From contig CALGSZ010000088.1 in NCBI GenBank assembly GCA_937901745.1, positions 1 to 64,000 on the forward strand: 64,000 bases of DNA, in the 5' to 3' direction. Both the position numbers and the translations under genes were made by a program. Under the pieces are notes generated by a model, which worked only from the letters and a program-made list of their open reading frames with translations, had not been told where the DNA came from and made no database searches. The stretch is from an uncultured Chloroflexota bacterium. GTDB taxonomy: Bacteria; Chloroflexota; Chloroflexia; Thermomicrobiales; UBA6265. Shown here piece by piece: positions 53,012 through 61,852 of the stretch (its first letter is position 1; every line of letters starts with the position of its first letter).

Positions 53012-54145
53012 CTAGGTTTGTGAGCGCCGGCCCTTGCGAGCCGAACGCGGGGTGCGGGGGAGAATCGGCCCCGAAAGCCCGTTGGTCGAGCCGGAAGCCG
53101 AAGAACCCGCGCTGGCCGCGACTTCGTCTCTCTCGGCAGCGCCGCCATCGCTGGACCGGCGCTTCGAGGCCGCCCGGACCTCCTTCTTGACTGGCCGGGA
53201 CGGCTTTCCATCAGCCTGCGTCACTTCATCCACTCGGCGCTGGGCGTCGCTGGTCGCGGCGCGGCGCGCGGCTTGCTGCTGCTGGGCCTCTTCCATCTTG
53301 CGATGAACCCAGCCCATGAGCCCGCGCGGCTGCACCGCTTCCTCGCCGCTCACGACGACGACGTCATCCAGGTTGCGCGGCGGCCGGTAGCCCAGCCGGC
53401 GATGCTCCGGCAGCTCGGGCAGGTTCGGGAACCAGTCGCGCAAGCTCCCCCAGCCCGTGATCAGCCATTGCTGCACGACGCTGTAAAGGCTCTGCGTCGC
53501 CCAATAGAGGACAGGGCCAGCGGCGAAGGTCCAGCCGAAGAGGATAACCGTGATCGGCATGAAGTTCATCAGCTGGTTCATCATCGCCTGCTGGGGGTCG
53601 GTAACCTTTCCCTGCCCGGCGGGACGCATCATCTTCGTCTGAATGAACTGAAATGCGCCAGCCACGATCGGCAGGATCTTCCATGGATCGGGCTCGTCCA
53701 GGCTCGGGATCCAGAGAAACGAATCCTGCCAATGACCGGCATCGCTGCCGGAGAGATGGACGATAGCGCGGTAGAGACCGAAGAAGATCGGGATCTGGAT
53801 CAGCATCGGCAGACAACCCGCCATCGGGTTGATCCGATGCTGCTGGTAGAGGCGCATCGTCTCCTGGGACAGCCGCGCCCGGTCTTTCCCGTACTTCTTC
53901 TGCAGCTCCTTGATCTTCGGCTGCAGCTCCTGCATCGCCTTGCTGGAACGAATTGACGTGATCGTCAGCGGCAGCAGGAGCGTCTTGATAATGATGGTAA
54001 AGGCGACGATCGCGAGTCCGGCACTATGGAAGGTGTTTGCCAGGAAATCGAGCGCGTGCTCCAGCAGGTCTACGTAAGCGTTCCAGCCAGGAGGCGCCGG
54101 GAAGAGTAGGATGTCGAGAGCGACGCCAAACACATGAGCAAGCAC
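53012..54145 (-). CDS. yidC: membrane protein insertase YidC/Oxa1 family
   Basis: 377 residues from GTG 54145, selected because GGGAGGAGG lies 9 bases upstream; the upstream extension is not conserved. Five-helix insertase: helix 1 near the N-terminus (short form without the Gram-negative periplasmic domain), FTIIIKTLLLPLTITSIRSSKAM, with the positive residue that faces the groove, then LQPKIKELQKKYGKD, and later QIPIFFGLYRAI and PITVILFGWTFAAGPVLYWATQ. A long basic tail (about residues 285-377) could bind ribosomes. Confidence 0.93.
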   Translation of the reverse strand: MLAHVFGVALDILLFPAPPGWNAYVDLLEHALDFLANTFHSAGLAIVAFTIIIKTLLLPLTITSIRSSKAMQELQPKIKELQKKYGKDRARLSQETMRLYQQHRINPMAGCLPMLIQIPIFFGLYRAIVHLSGSDAGHWQDSFLWIPSLDEPDPWKILPIVAGAFQFIQTKMMRPAGQGKVTDPQQAMMNQLMNFMPITVILFGWTFAAGPVLYWATQSLYSVVQQWLITGWGSLRDWFPNLPELPEHRRLGYRPPRNLDDVVVVSGEEAVQPRGLMGWVHRKMEEAQQQQAARRAATSDAQRRVDEVTQADGKPSRPVKKEVRAASKRRSSDGGAAERDEVAASAGSSASGSTNGLSGPILPRTPRSARKGRRSQT

Positions 54146-54337
54146 GAAAAGCGGCCTCCTCCCATCGAAGATGGGATGCGGAGTTGCAACATCAGTGACG
54201 AATGAGCCCGACGTGGCCGGGACACCACTGTGGGCGCAGGATCGGCGCCCAGGTGGACACACCTATCCGCACGGTAAGGATACGAGCGGACGCGGCAATC
54301 AGCAATTGCCCGCCCCGCGCCGGCCGTAGTACTGGTG

Positions 54338-54547
54338 TCATGGAACGGGATCAAATCCCCCGCGGCAGAAGGGATTGCACCGGCACAGCCGCCAGATCGT
54401 CAGCGCGCCGCCCTTGAGGAGCCCGTACTTCTCAATCGCCTCATAACCGTACTGCGAGCAGGTCGGGTAGAAGCGACACGATGGCGGCAGAAGTGGCGAG
54501 ATGTACCGCTGGTATCCGCGAATCAGCCAGAGAACCGGTCGACGCAT
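54338..54547 (-). CDS. yidD: membrane protein insertion efficiency factor YidD
   Basis: 69 residues. ATG 54547 with GGGAG 8 bases upstream, rather than the earlier in-frame GTG-type start at 54571. Full family pattern: [26 protein letters not shown] and [22 protein letters not shown], with the conserved Cys residues. It assists YidC in inserting membrane proteins. Confidence 0.94.
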   Translation of the reverse strand: MRRPVLWLIRGYQRYISPLLPPSCRFYPTCSQYGYEAIEKYGLLKGGALTIWRLCRCNPFCRGGFDPVP

Positions 54548-54567
54548 AACGAGAACTCCCACGGCTG

Positions 54568-54990
54568 TCACCGCTCGGCAGCCGTCTCTGGCAATTGTCG
54601 CAGATCGGTGTCTCCGCCTGCATCCGGTTTCGGGTGTTCTGGCGCGGGTTGGAAGAGGCGCGCCCGCGCGAAGATGCGCTCGAGCGTGGAGAGAGCGACG
54701 GCGAGCCCCGGCATCTCCTCCAGCCCGCCGCGCACGATGACGACGATGTCGTGGCCTGGCTTCAGTCGGGGATGAAGCGCACGCAGCGCCTCACGAACGA
54801 GTCGCTTGGCCCGGTTGCGCTTGACCGCCTTGCCCACGCGCTTGCCGGCGATGACCGCGTAGCGATTCTGGGGTGGATCCAGGGTATTGGGCAGAATACG
54901 AGCCACGAGCGGACCATCGGCGAACGCCCTGCCGCGCTTCCGGACCTCGTTGACTTCTGCCTCTCGCCGCAGTCGCAGCCGGCGTTCCAC
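54568..54990 (-). CDS. rnpA: ribonuclease P protein component
   Basis: 140 residues from GTG 54990, giving the normal N-terminus [22 protein letters not shown]. The RNR motif is [19 protein letters not shown], and [11 protein letters not shown] is the next block. The frame is open upstream to 55059, but two exact 14-bp tandem copies lie there, and 14 is not a multiple of three, which speaks against translation. The C-terminal tail is longer than usual and reaches to the yidD region. Confidence 0.9.
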   Translation of the reverse strand: MERRLRLRREAEVNEVRKRGRAFADGPLVARILPNTLDPPQNRYAVIAGKRVGKAVKRNRAKRLVREALRALHPRLKPGHDIVVIVRGGLEEMPGLAVALSTLERIFARARLFQPAPEHPKPDAGGDTDLRQLPETAAER

Positions 54991-54998
54991 AAGCGAGT

Positions 54999-55026
54999 CG
55001 CAAGCCGCGAGCCGCAAGCCGCGAGC
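54999..55026. repeat. two tandem copies of a 14-bp repeat before rnpA
   Basis: CGCAAGCCGCGAGC occurs twice in direct contact (54999-55012 and 55013-55026), with a partial third copy on the rnpA side, just before the rnpA start codon. Confidence 0.8.
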
Positions 55027-55107
55027 TCGTCCTCCCCACTCCCAACCTTGGCGAGTCAACCACTGGGCCGGACCGGGGTTGAGGCCCGAACGGCTCGAAG
55101 CTCGCGA

Positions 55108-55275
55108 CTACTTGTTCTGCGTAAACTTCTTCTCGTCCGAAACCGTCAGCTTGTGGCGCCCCTTGAGCCGGCGGCGATACAGGACGAGCCGGCCGCCCCT
55201 GGTCGCCATCCGCGCCAGGAAGCCGTGCTTGCGCTTGCGCGGGATGCGCTTCGGCTGGTAGGTTCGCTTCGGCAT
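55108..55275 (-). CDS. rpmH: 50S ribosomal protein L34
   Basis: 55 residues. The sequence [18 protein letters not shown], then [28 protein letters not shown], is L34, followed by a 10-residue extension ending FTQNK. GGAGG lies 12 bases upstream. It is the first gene of the rpmH-rnpA-yidD-yidC-jag block and has its own strong promoter. Confidence 0.96.
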   Translation of the reverse strand: MPKRTYQPKRIPRKRKHGFLARMATRGGRLVLYRRRLKGRHKLTVSDEKKFTQNK

Positions 55276-55675
55276 CTGTACACGCTCCCTCCGCCCGCGG
55301 GCGGACCACGCGACGGCGGTCTTCGCCGCCGATTGGGGATTCGCGTCTTAACACAAGAGAACCGCTGCGTTGGCGCGATCTCGCCTTCCGCAACGGCCAG
55401 TTCAGTATAGAGTGCCCCTGAAAGGCCTGTCAAACAAGCGTCTCTTGGCGGTGCCTGCCTGGCACGCCGACAACCCGGCCGCGCCCGTCTCCGGCGCGCG
55501 ACGCGGGCAGTGACGCCGCGCCGCCGTGCCAGGGCATCGGCTATGCGGAACTCAAGGTGCGAATGATGTCGATTTCGGTCGTCCTCGTTCGTCGTAGGAG
55601 TAGGAGCACGGTTTTCTGGGTCAACCCAGGAGGCCGGCGGCTCTGCAGCCGTTAGTCGCGGAGGGAGTACCCTAA
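55276..55675. other. intergenic region between rpmH and the YCII gene
   Basis: 400 bases between divergent genes. It carries the rpmH promoter. I looked for DnaA boxes (TTATCCACA and close forms) because rpmH usually neighbours dnaA and oriC, and saw none. No open frame fits a gene; no promoter for the rightward YCII gene stands out. Confidence 0.6.
55404..55433 (-). promoter_or_regulatory. strong promoter of rpmH
   Basis: Perfect -35 TTGACA, an 18-base spacer and TATACT as -10 on the minus strand, with the -10 box 128 bases before the rpmH ATG. Confidence 0.75.
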
Positions 55676-56104
55676 ATGCGCGTGATGGTCATTGTCAAGG
55701 CCAACGAAGACTCCGAGGCGGGCGTGATGCCCACCCAAGAGATGTTTGAGGCAATGGGCAAATATAACGAGGAGCTGGTGAAGGCCGGCATCATGCTGGC
55801 GGGCGACGGGTTGCAGCCGAGCTCCAAGGGAAAGCGGATCCGGTTCGAGGGCTCCAAGCGGACGGTGATTGACGGCCCCTTTGCCGAGACCAAGGAGCTG
55901 ATCGCCGGCTTCTGGATCTGGCAAGTGCGCTCGATGGACGAAGCCGTCGAATGGCTCAAGCGCGCGCCATTTGACGGCGGCGCCGAGGTAGAGATCCGCC
56001 CGATCTTCGAGACGGAGGACTTCGGCGACGCTCTTACGCCCGAGCTGCGCGCCCAGGAGGAGCGCTTGCGGGCAGAAGTCGAGCGCCAGCAATCGCAGGC
56101 GTAG
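55676..56104 (+). CDS. YCII-related (DGPF domain) protein
   Basis: 142 residues with the ferredoxin-like YCII fold: MRVMVIVKANEDSEAG, then TVIDGPFAETKELIAGFWIWQV and the DEAVEWLKRAPF segment, which is the DGPF signature. The C-terminal helix is charged. Such proteins occur next to ECF42 sigma factors, as here, and are thought to be their functional partners. Confidence 0.88.
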   Translation: MRVMVIVKANEDSEAGVMPTQEMFEAMGKYNEELVKAGIMLAGDGLQPSSKGKRIRFEGSKRTVIDGPFAETKELIAGFWIWQVRSMDEAVEWLKRAPFDGGAEVEIRPIFETEDFGDALTPELRAQEERLRAEVERQQSQA

Positions 56105-56140
56105 TGGCGGTCAGGAGTTAGGAAGAAGGAGCGAGCTGGG

Positions 56141-56653
56141 ATGACGACCCAAGCAGAAGCGACGAGCATCAAGCCGACGGCTGTGCGCAGCATCGTTCCG
56201 TGCCTGACATTCAACGACCAAGCGGAAGAAGCGATCAACTTCTACGTCTCCCTCTTCGCCAATTCGCGAATCCTGAGCCTCGTGCGGAGCGAGGGAGACG
56301 GCCCACATCCCAAGGGAAAGGTGCTGCACGCCGAGTTCGAGCTCAACGGGCAGCGCTACACCGCGATGGACGGCGGCCCGACCTTTCAATTCGCTCCTGG
56401 CTTCTCGCTCGTCGTCACCTGCGAGACGCAGGAGGAAATCGATACCATCTGGGCAGCGCTGACCGACGGCGGTCAGGAGGGCCCCTGCGGCTGGCTGACG
56501 GACCGGTTCGGCCTGGCCTGGCAGGTCGTACCCGCGGTACTCGGCCAGATGATGGGAGACTCGACGTCTGGCAACCAGCAGAAGCTTCTCGAGGCGCTGC
56601 TCACGATGACCAAGATCGACATCGCCACCCTCGAGCGGGCATACAAGGAGTGA
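56141..56653 (+). CDS. PhnB/VOC family protein
   Basis: 170 residues of the glyoxalase/VOC fold, subgroup PhnB (3-demethylubiquinone methyltransferase-like): VPCLTFNDQAEEAINFYVSLF, MDGGPTFQFAPGFSLVV, and GWLTDRFGLAWQVVP. The usual metal ligands of true glyoxalases are not evident. It lies between the YCII gene and the ECF42 sigma factor. Confidence 0.85.
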   Translation: MTTQAEATSIKPTAVRSIVPCLTFNDQAEEAINFYVSLFANSRILSLVRSEGDGPHPKGKVLHAEFELNGQRYTAMDGGPTFQFAPGFSLVVTCETQEEIDTIWAALTDGGQEGPCGWLTDRFGLAWQVVPAVLGQMMGDSTSGNQQKLLEALLTMTKIDIATLERAYKE

Positions 56654-56674
56654 TCTGAGGAGCCGGCTGAGCCT

Positions 56675-57946
56675 GTGAGCGCTATTCCCGACGACGTTCG
56701 CCGGGCCATCGACGCGGTCTGGAAGATCGAGTCCGCCAAACTCATCGCCGGGCTCGCGCGGATCGTGGGTGACATCGGTGTCGCCGAGGACCTCGCGCAG
56801 GACGCGTTCCTGACCGCCCTGGAGCAGTGGCCCAAGACGGGTATTCCGGACAAGCCCGGCGCGTGGCTGATGGCCACCGCCAAGCACCGGGCCATTGATC
56901 TCCTTCGGCGGAACGCCCGGCTTCAGGACAAGCAGGCGCAGCTCGGCCGGCGCCTCCTGGTTGAGCAAGAGCTTGCCGAGCCGGACCTCGAGGCAGAAAT
57001 GGACGATGACATCGGTGACGATCTCTTGCGCCTGATTTTCACCGCCTGCCACCCGGTGCTCTCCAAGGAAGCCCGAGTCGCGCTGACGCTCCGTATGGTC
57101 GGCGGGCTGACAACAGCCGAGATCGCTCGCGCTTTTCTCGTGCCGGAGGCAACGCTCGCGCAGCGCATCGTGCGGGCAAAGCGGACACTCGCCGCCGCGC
57201 GGGTTCCCTTCGAGGTCCCGCGCGGCCCGGACCGCGATGCCCGCCTCTCTTCCGTGCTCGAAGTGATCTACCTCATCTTCAACGAGGGCTACACGGCGAC
57301 CGCCGGCGAGTCATGGGTGCGGCCCGAGCTATGCGAAGAGGCGCTTCGGCTCGGCCGCATCCTCGCCGAACTGGCGCCGCAAGAGCCGGAGGTACACGGA
57401 CTCGTCGCCCTGATGGAGCTGCAAGCCTCGCGCTTGCGGGCACGCATCGGGCCATCGGGCGAGCCGGTCCTGTTGATGGACCAGAACCGTGCACATTGGG
57501 ATCAGCTGCTAATTCGCCGGGGCCTGGCCGCGCTGGAGCGTGCCGAGCGGCTCGGCAGTGGTCTCGGCCCTTATGGCCTCCAAGCCGCGATCGCAGCCTG
57601 CCACGCGCGAGCGCGCACTCCGGAGGAGACCGATTGGGAGCAGATCGCCGCGCTCTACGACGCCCTCAGCCAGCTGACTCCCTCGCCCGTCATCGAGCTG
57701 AACCGGGCGGTGGCGCTCGCCATGGCCTTTGGGCCGGCGGCCGGCCTGGAGATCGTTGACCAGCTGATGACCGAGCCGGCGCTGGCGGGATACCACTACG
57801 TACCCAGCGTTCGCGGCGACCTGCTCTTCAAGCTAGGCCGCTTGGAGGAAGCGCGCGCGGCGTTCGAGCAGGCGGCGTCCATGACGCAGAACGCCCGCGA
57901 GCGGCAGCTCCTGCTCGACCGAGCGCGGGCCTGCTCTCCCGCGTGA
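56675..57946 (+). CDS. ECF42-type RNA polymerase sigma factor with C-terminal helical extension
   Basis: 423 residues from GTG 56675. Sigma-2 region with AEDLAQDAFLTALEQWP and HRAIDLLRRN, sigma-4 region with RMVGGLTTAEIARAFLVPEATLAQRIVRAK, then about 230 residues of TPR-like helices (GEPVLLMDQNRAHWDQLLI, NRAVALAMAFGP) that mark the ECF42 group, which has no anti-sigma factor. The extension is needed for activity in studied members, and YCII and PhnB genes directly before it are typical partners. Confidence 0.93.
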   Translation: MSAIPDDVRRAIDAVWKIESAKLIAGLARIVGDIGVAEDLAQDAFLTALEQWPKTGIPDKPGAWLMATAKHRAIDLLRRNARLQDKQAQLGRRLLVEQELAEPDLEAEMDDDIGDDLLRLIFTACHPVLSKEARVALTLRMVGGLTTAEIARAFLVPEATLAQRIVRAKRTLAAARVPFEVPRGPDRDARLSSVLEVIYLIFNEGYTATAGESWVRPELCEEALRLGRILAELAPQEPEVHGLVALMELQASRLRARIGPSGEPVLLMDQNRAHWDQLLIRRGLAALERAERLGSGLGPYGLQAAIAACHARARTPEETDWEQIAALYDALSQLTPSPVIELNRAVALAMAFGPAAGLEIVDQLMTEPALAGYHYVPSVRGDLLFKLGRLEEARAAFEQAASMTQNARERQLLLDRARACSPA

Positions 57947-58003
57947 TGCGGGTTCGCACTCGCCAGGGAGCCGGACTGCTGGCCGTTACGTCACGATCGA
58001 GTT

Positions 58004-58576
58004 CTAAGCCCAACTCGCGATCGCGAGGGCGATAACAAGCGCATCTGCCGTCGGGTCAGCGTAGGGCGAAGCGACGCTGATTCGAACGAGCATTGCATCG
58101 CTTCGCACGTAGATCGTGACTTCGTTGCCGACATCGCGCACGCCCCCAGTCGCCAGAATCTGATCCCCGACTCGCTCAATGGGAACCGGGCTGAAGCCGA
58201 GCATCAAGGCGCGGCCGGCCGCGTAGTAGGACATGGCCTCGGTTGCTCCGACAGGGGACGCGAACAGGTGAAAGCTCACCTCTAGCGAGGTCGTGCCCGA
58301 CGCGGTGCGCCCCGCGAAGTTGGAGTAGCCGTTAGCGATCCAGCCCCAGGACGAGAGCAGCGCGGCAGCCTCGGCCGGTGCAGGGAATCCCGCCGCGATT
58401 TCCTCGAGGCTGCGCGAGCCCCGCTCGACCTCAACAAGTCCTGGAGGAACGAGGAACGCCACCGGAGATGACGCGCCTCGATCGATCTGCGCTGCCACGG
58501 GCCACGGCGCGCACATTCCGACTACGATCGTTACGAAAAGAGCAGTTCGCAGGAATGCTCTAGCGAAATGGAGCAC
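58004..58576 (-). CDS. small exported protein of unknown function
   Basis: 190 residues. Signal peptide (about 8-29, ending near VAA). The rest is a single domain with alternating strands and helices (for example VEVSFHLFASPVGATEAMSYYAAGRAL and EVTIYVRSDAMLVRISVA), like many secreted lipoprotein-type domains of unknown role. GTG start at 58576. Convergent with the sigma-factor gene, 57 bases away. Confidence 0.62.
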   Translation of the reverse strand: MLHFARAFLRTALFVTIVVGMCAPWPVAAQIDRGASSPVAFLVPPGLVEVERGSRSLEEIAAGFPAPAEAAALLSSWGWIANGYSNFAGRTASGTTSLEVSFHLFASPVGATEAMSYYAAGRALMLGFSPVPIERVGDQILATGGVRDVGNEVTIYVRSDAMLVRISVASPYADPTADALVIALAIASWA

Positions 58577-58949
58577 ATACGGGCCACCTACGTCTCTCGG
58601 CTCGGTACCATGATCAGGAGATCAGTGATTGCATACATTCAATCACTCGCGACACATACTTGCAACATTGCGTCGCGATTTCAAACAGGAATGAGGCGTC
58701 CTGCCAAGCGGTCTTCAGTCCTGCCTTCCAATACCATTGTCACTCCGACCGGACCTCATGGGAGCCTGTCCATCCCAGCTGGCGCAGGAGCCAACGATTC
58801 ACGAGGTACCCCAGCCTGCATTTGCTCCGCATATCCGGGCGCGGCCAGGAGCCGGGCTAAGCGGTCCTGGCACAAATGCCACTTGCGCCGCCAAAATTGG
58901 ACGACGGGAAATGATTTAGTGAGGGAAGCGCTTCGAGGGGTGATGACGC
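58577..58949. other. intergenic region between divergent exported-protein genes
   Basis: 373 bases. Contains the inverted repeat at 58625-58646, another with 6-bp arms CGCGAC/GTCGCG at 58648-58677, and no convincing open frame. Local A/T content is higher than in the flanking genes, as expected for a promoter region. Confidence 0.55.
58625..58646. repeat. inverted repeat, possible operator
   Basis: GTGATTG-N8-CAATCAC, perfect 7-bp arms, 48 bases before the start of the leftward exported-protein gene. Confidence 0.4.
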
Positions 58950-60086
58950 ATGAGTAAACGCATCTGGATCCGCATCGGCGCAACCGCAACTGCGATTCTC
59001 TTGTTCGCAATGGCGTGGTGGCCCGCCGGCATGTTGCGGAATGCCATCGCGCAAGATGGGGACGATGACGTCGCGATTACCTGGCCACTCGACGGCGGCG
59101 AGGTGCCGGGGCCGAACGTGCTCGTCCAGTGGGAAGGGCCAGATCCCGAAGATCTGCCTGAGGACGAGGACGTCACCGCGTACCTCATCGTTGACGACGC
59201 GGCCGACATCGAAGAGGACGAGCCGATCCCCGACGTCCCGGGCGTCATCCGCGCGCAGACGAACCCGGCGATCGTGCCGAACCTGGAGCCGGGCGAGCAC
59301 ACCGTCCAGATCGTCTTCGCCGGCGAGGACGCGATGCCGCTCGAGGATCTGGACCGGCCGTCTGTCACCTTCACGGTGCTCGAGCCACACCCGGCCGGCA
59401 TCTATGAAGGAACGTGCGATGACCTCGACCCCGAGCCGATCTACACGCTGAGGCTGGTTGGCTCCGGCCTGCCAGAGGCAACGCTACGATCTTCCGAGGA
59501 AAACGATGATGAGCCGCTGCCGATCGGCGCGACGACCGCGTACCTCGTCGAGGTCAGCGACACCACCATTGATGTCGAGCTGCGCGACCTCCTCGAAGAT
59601 CCGCATGCCATCCAGATCCTTGCCAGCGAGGACGATGACACGCCGATCGCATGCGGTGACATCGGTGGGCCGACGTTCCGCGGCACGCTGCGGATCGGGC
59701 TCGCGGAGGTCGAGCAATCCGGCTATGTCGGCGTCGCGACGCTGACCGACCGGGATGATCAGACGCGCGTGCTCATCGAGCTGACGCACGACCTCTTCGA
59801 GCGCGAGGAGGCGACGCCAGAGGCCTCGCCGTCCGCGACGGCAACGGCGACGATTGACGTGACCTATACGCCCGACCAGCCGACCGCCACGTGGGAGCCG
59901 TCTCCGACGGAGACCGAGGAGCCGATGCCGACGGAGACGATGTACCCGACGGCAACCGAGACGGCGACCATGGAGCCGACCGCGACCGAGGCTCCGACCG
60001 AGCCGGCTGAACCGACTCCGACCGAAATGCCGACTGAGACGCCCGAGCCAACTCCAACGGAGATAGAGAACGGGCTTCCGGAATAA
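58950..60086 (+). CDS. exported acidic protein with Thr/Pro/Glu-rich tail
   Basis: 378 residues. Signal peptide (about 8-35, cleavage after AIAQ). Two beta-type domains follow: an N-terminal one with a pattern seen in domains appended to sugar-binding or surface proteins (VAITWPLDGGEVPGPNVLVQWEG) and a middle one (IYTLRLVGSGLPEATL to VGVATLTDRDD) with a CHRD-like look. One Cys pair may form a disulfide. The last 90 residues are PTETE-type repeats. No anchor motif; it may be secreted. The GAGGG before the GTG-rich leader supports ATG 58950. Confidence 0.68.
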   Translation: MSKRIWIRIGATATAILLFAMAWWPAGMLRNAIAQDGDDDVAITWPLDGGEVPGPNVLVQWEGPDPEDLPEDEDVTAYLIVDDAADIEEDEPIPDVPGVIRAQTNPAIVPNLEPGEHTVQIVFAGEDAMPLEDLDRPSVTFTVLEPHPAGIYEGTCDDLDPEPIYTLRLVGSGLPEATLRSSEENDDEPLPIGATTAYLVEVSDTTIDVELRDLLEDPHAIQILASEDDDTPIACGDIGGPTFRGTLRIGLAEVEQSGYVGVATLTDRDDQTRVLIELTHDLFEREEATPEASPSATATATIDVTYTPDQPTATWEPSPTETEEPMPTETMYPTATETATMEPTATEAPTEPAEPTPTEMPTETPEPTPTEIENGLPE

Positions 60087-60104
60087 TCGGATAGCGGGAA
60101 AGGC

Positions 60105-60139
60105 GACGGGAGCGGCAGAGTTCCGCTCCCGTCTCGTTT
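60105..60139 (+). terminator. intrinsic terminator after the acidic exported protein
   Basis: GACGGGAGCGG and CCGCTCCCGTC, 11-bp perfect stem, loop CAGAGTT, then TCGTTT. Confidence 0.78.
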
Positions 60140-60175
60140 ACTACGCGAGCCGAATCCGTGCCGCGTGGGCGGCGA

Positions 60176-61852
60176 TTACCGCTCGACCGTGCGGCGCTCC
60201 GTGCGCGCCTCGGCAAAGCGATCGCGCAGGTGGCTAGCGGCGCGCAAGACGACTGCACCGATGGTGCTCGTCGGATTGACCGCGCCGCCAGTAGGCAGCA
60301 GCGAGCCGTCCATGATGTAGAGGTTCGGCACCTCCCACGTCTGACCCCATTGGTTCGTCACCGAATTGCTCGGGTCCGTGCCCATGCGGCAGGTACCGAG
60401 CAGGTGCCAGGCCGGCGGCCGGTACCGTCCCCGCTCATCCGTCCATCGGCCCACTTTGACATCCCAGGCGTCGACAGCCTTGGCGAAGTCGAGCGCCCGC
60501 TCGATCGCGTAGTCCATCATTCGCTGGTCGTTCGGGTGCAGCTCGTACGAGATCTGCGGCGCGGGCAGACCGCTGCTGTCGCGCACCGTCTCCGAGAGCG
60601 TCACCCGGTTTTCCGGCAGCGGCAGGTCGTCCCCGACGAGCAGCATGCCGATGCCGTGGCCGAAGTGCCGCCGGAACCAGGCGTGGTGCTCCGGTCCCCA
60701 CGGAGCGACGTTGCCGGAGTGAGAGCCGAGCGCCTGGTACCCGGCGCCGTTCAGCCGCACGATGTGCATGGTGAAGCCGTTGATGAAGCCGCGCTTCACG
60801 TCCGTCTCGGCAAATTCCTCGCAGATGATGGCCGCCGAGATGATCCCCTTGTGGGGATCGGTTCGCTCCTCGACCCACATCTCGACGATCGCCAGACCGT
60901 GGTGCATCAGGAAGCGGCCGACAAGGTCGTTGCCGTTCGCCAGGCCGTTCGGGAAGCGGGAGCTCTCCGAGAGGAGCAGCAGGCGTGGCGTCCCGACGCC
61001 ATTCGCCGCGAGGATGACGATATCCGCGGCTTGAAAATGTCGCGTTCCCGTCATCCGATCGACATAGACGGCGCCCGTCGCCCGCCCATCGGCGTCGGTC
61101 TCGATCCGCTCGACGCGCGCGTTCGTCCGAAGCTCGGCGCCAGCGGCGATCGCCTTCGGCCAGATCGTCACCGAGACGTCGTTCAGCGAGCCGCGCGAGC
61201 AGCCGGATTGACACGCGCCGCAGTTGTTACAGGCAAGCCGCCCGTCGTAATCCTCGGCGATGATCGCGCACGGCATCGGCCACCAGTGCCAGCCGAGCTT
61301 ATCGAAGCCGCGCGCGGCGATCGGCCCGAGCGGGCCGGGAGACAGCGGGCGGGTCTGGAACGGCATGCGCGGCGGCATCGCCGGGTCTCCCAACAGACCG
61401 GAAACGCCACACCACCGGTCGTGCTCCTCGTACCAGGGCGCGAGGTCCTCGTAGGTGAAGGGCCAATCCGGCTGACAGCCGTGCTCGGTGCCCTTGCGGA
61501 AATCGGATGGGCGGAAACGCGGCCAGGTTCCGGTGTAGACGACGGTGGAGCCGCCGACCGCGTTCCACATGAGCGTCCGCTCGCTCTCGGTGTCGACTGG
61601 ATAGTCCTGTGGCAGGAGCCGATCGTTAGGGCCCGTGTTCCAGCGAGTGGCGCGAATCCATTCCCAGTGCGGAGACTCGTGGGGATGCTCGTCGAGTCGC
61701 ACCCACGGCCCCTGCTCCAGGCAGACGACACGCAACCCCGCCTCAGCCAGGACTCGCGTCGCCACCGCTCCACCCATTCCAGAGCCGATCACCAGCACGT
61801 CAACCCGCTCTGGCGATCGAATCACGCTCGGCGCAGAAGATGCAGCGCTCAT
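60176..61852 (-). CDS. GMC family FAD-dependent oxidoreductase
   Basis: 558 residues. FAD-binding VLVIGSGMGGAVATRVLAEAGLRVVCLEQG (19-48), the GMC mark NAVGGSTVVYTGTWPRF, a Cys group NNCGACQSGC in the middle, and the C-terminal catalytic region WHLLGTCRMGTDP (His) and NPTSTIGAVVLRAA. The group resembles the membrane-linked gluconate 2-dehydrogenase and sorbitol dehydrogenase flavoprotein subunits. The gene for subunit 3 overlaps its start by 4 bases (ATGA), which supports a two-subunit enzyme oxidising a sugar, aldonate or polyol. Confidence 0.9.
   Translation of the reverse strand: MSAASSAPSVIRSPERVDVLVIGSGMGGAVATRVLAEAGLRVVCLEQGPWVRLDEHPHESPHWEWIRATRWNTGPNDRLLPQDYPVDTESERTLMWNAVGGSTVVYTGTWPRFRPSDFRKGTEHGCQPDWPFTYEDLAPWYEEHDRWCGVSGLLGDPAMPPRMPFQTRPLSPGPLGPIAARGFDKLGWHWWPMPCAIIAEDYDGRLACNNCGACQSGCSRGSLNDVSVTIWPKAIAAGAELRTNARVERIETDADGRATGAVYVDRMTGTRHFQAADIVILAANGVGTPRLLLLSESSRFPNGLANGNDLVGRFLMHHGLAIVEMWVEERTDPHKGIISAAIICEEFAETDVKRGFINGFTMHIVRLNGAGYQALGSHSGNVAPWGPEHHAWFRRHFGHGIGMLLVGDDLPLPENRVTLSETVRDSSGLPAPQISYELHPNDQRMMDYAIERALDFAKAVDAWDVKVGRWTDERGRYRPPAWHLLGTCRMGTDPSNSVTNQWGQTWEVPNLYIMDGSLLPTGGAVNPTSTIGAVVLRAASHLRDRFAEARTERRTVER

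Noticed and set aside
55276..55675. Replication origin next to rpmH
   Set aside because: No DnaA-box cluster or dnaA gene was seen.
58014..58027. Palindrome CTCGCGATCGCGAG
   Set aside because: It lies within the coding end of an exported-protein gene in GC-rich DNA and can be chance.
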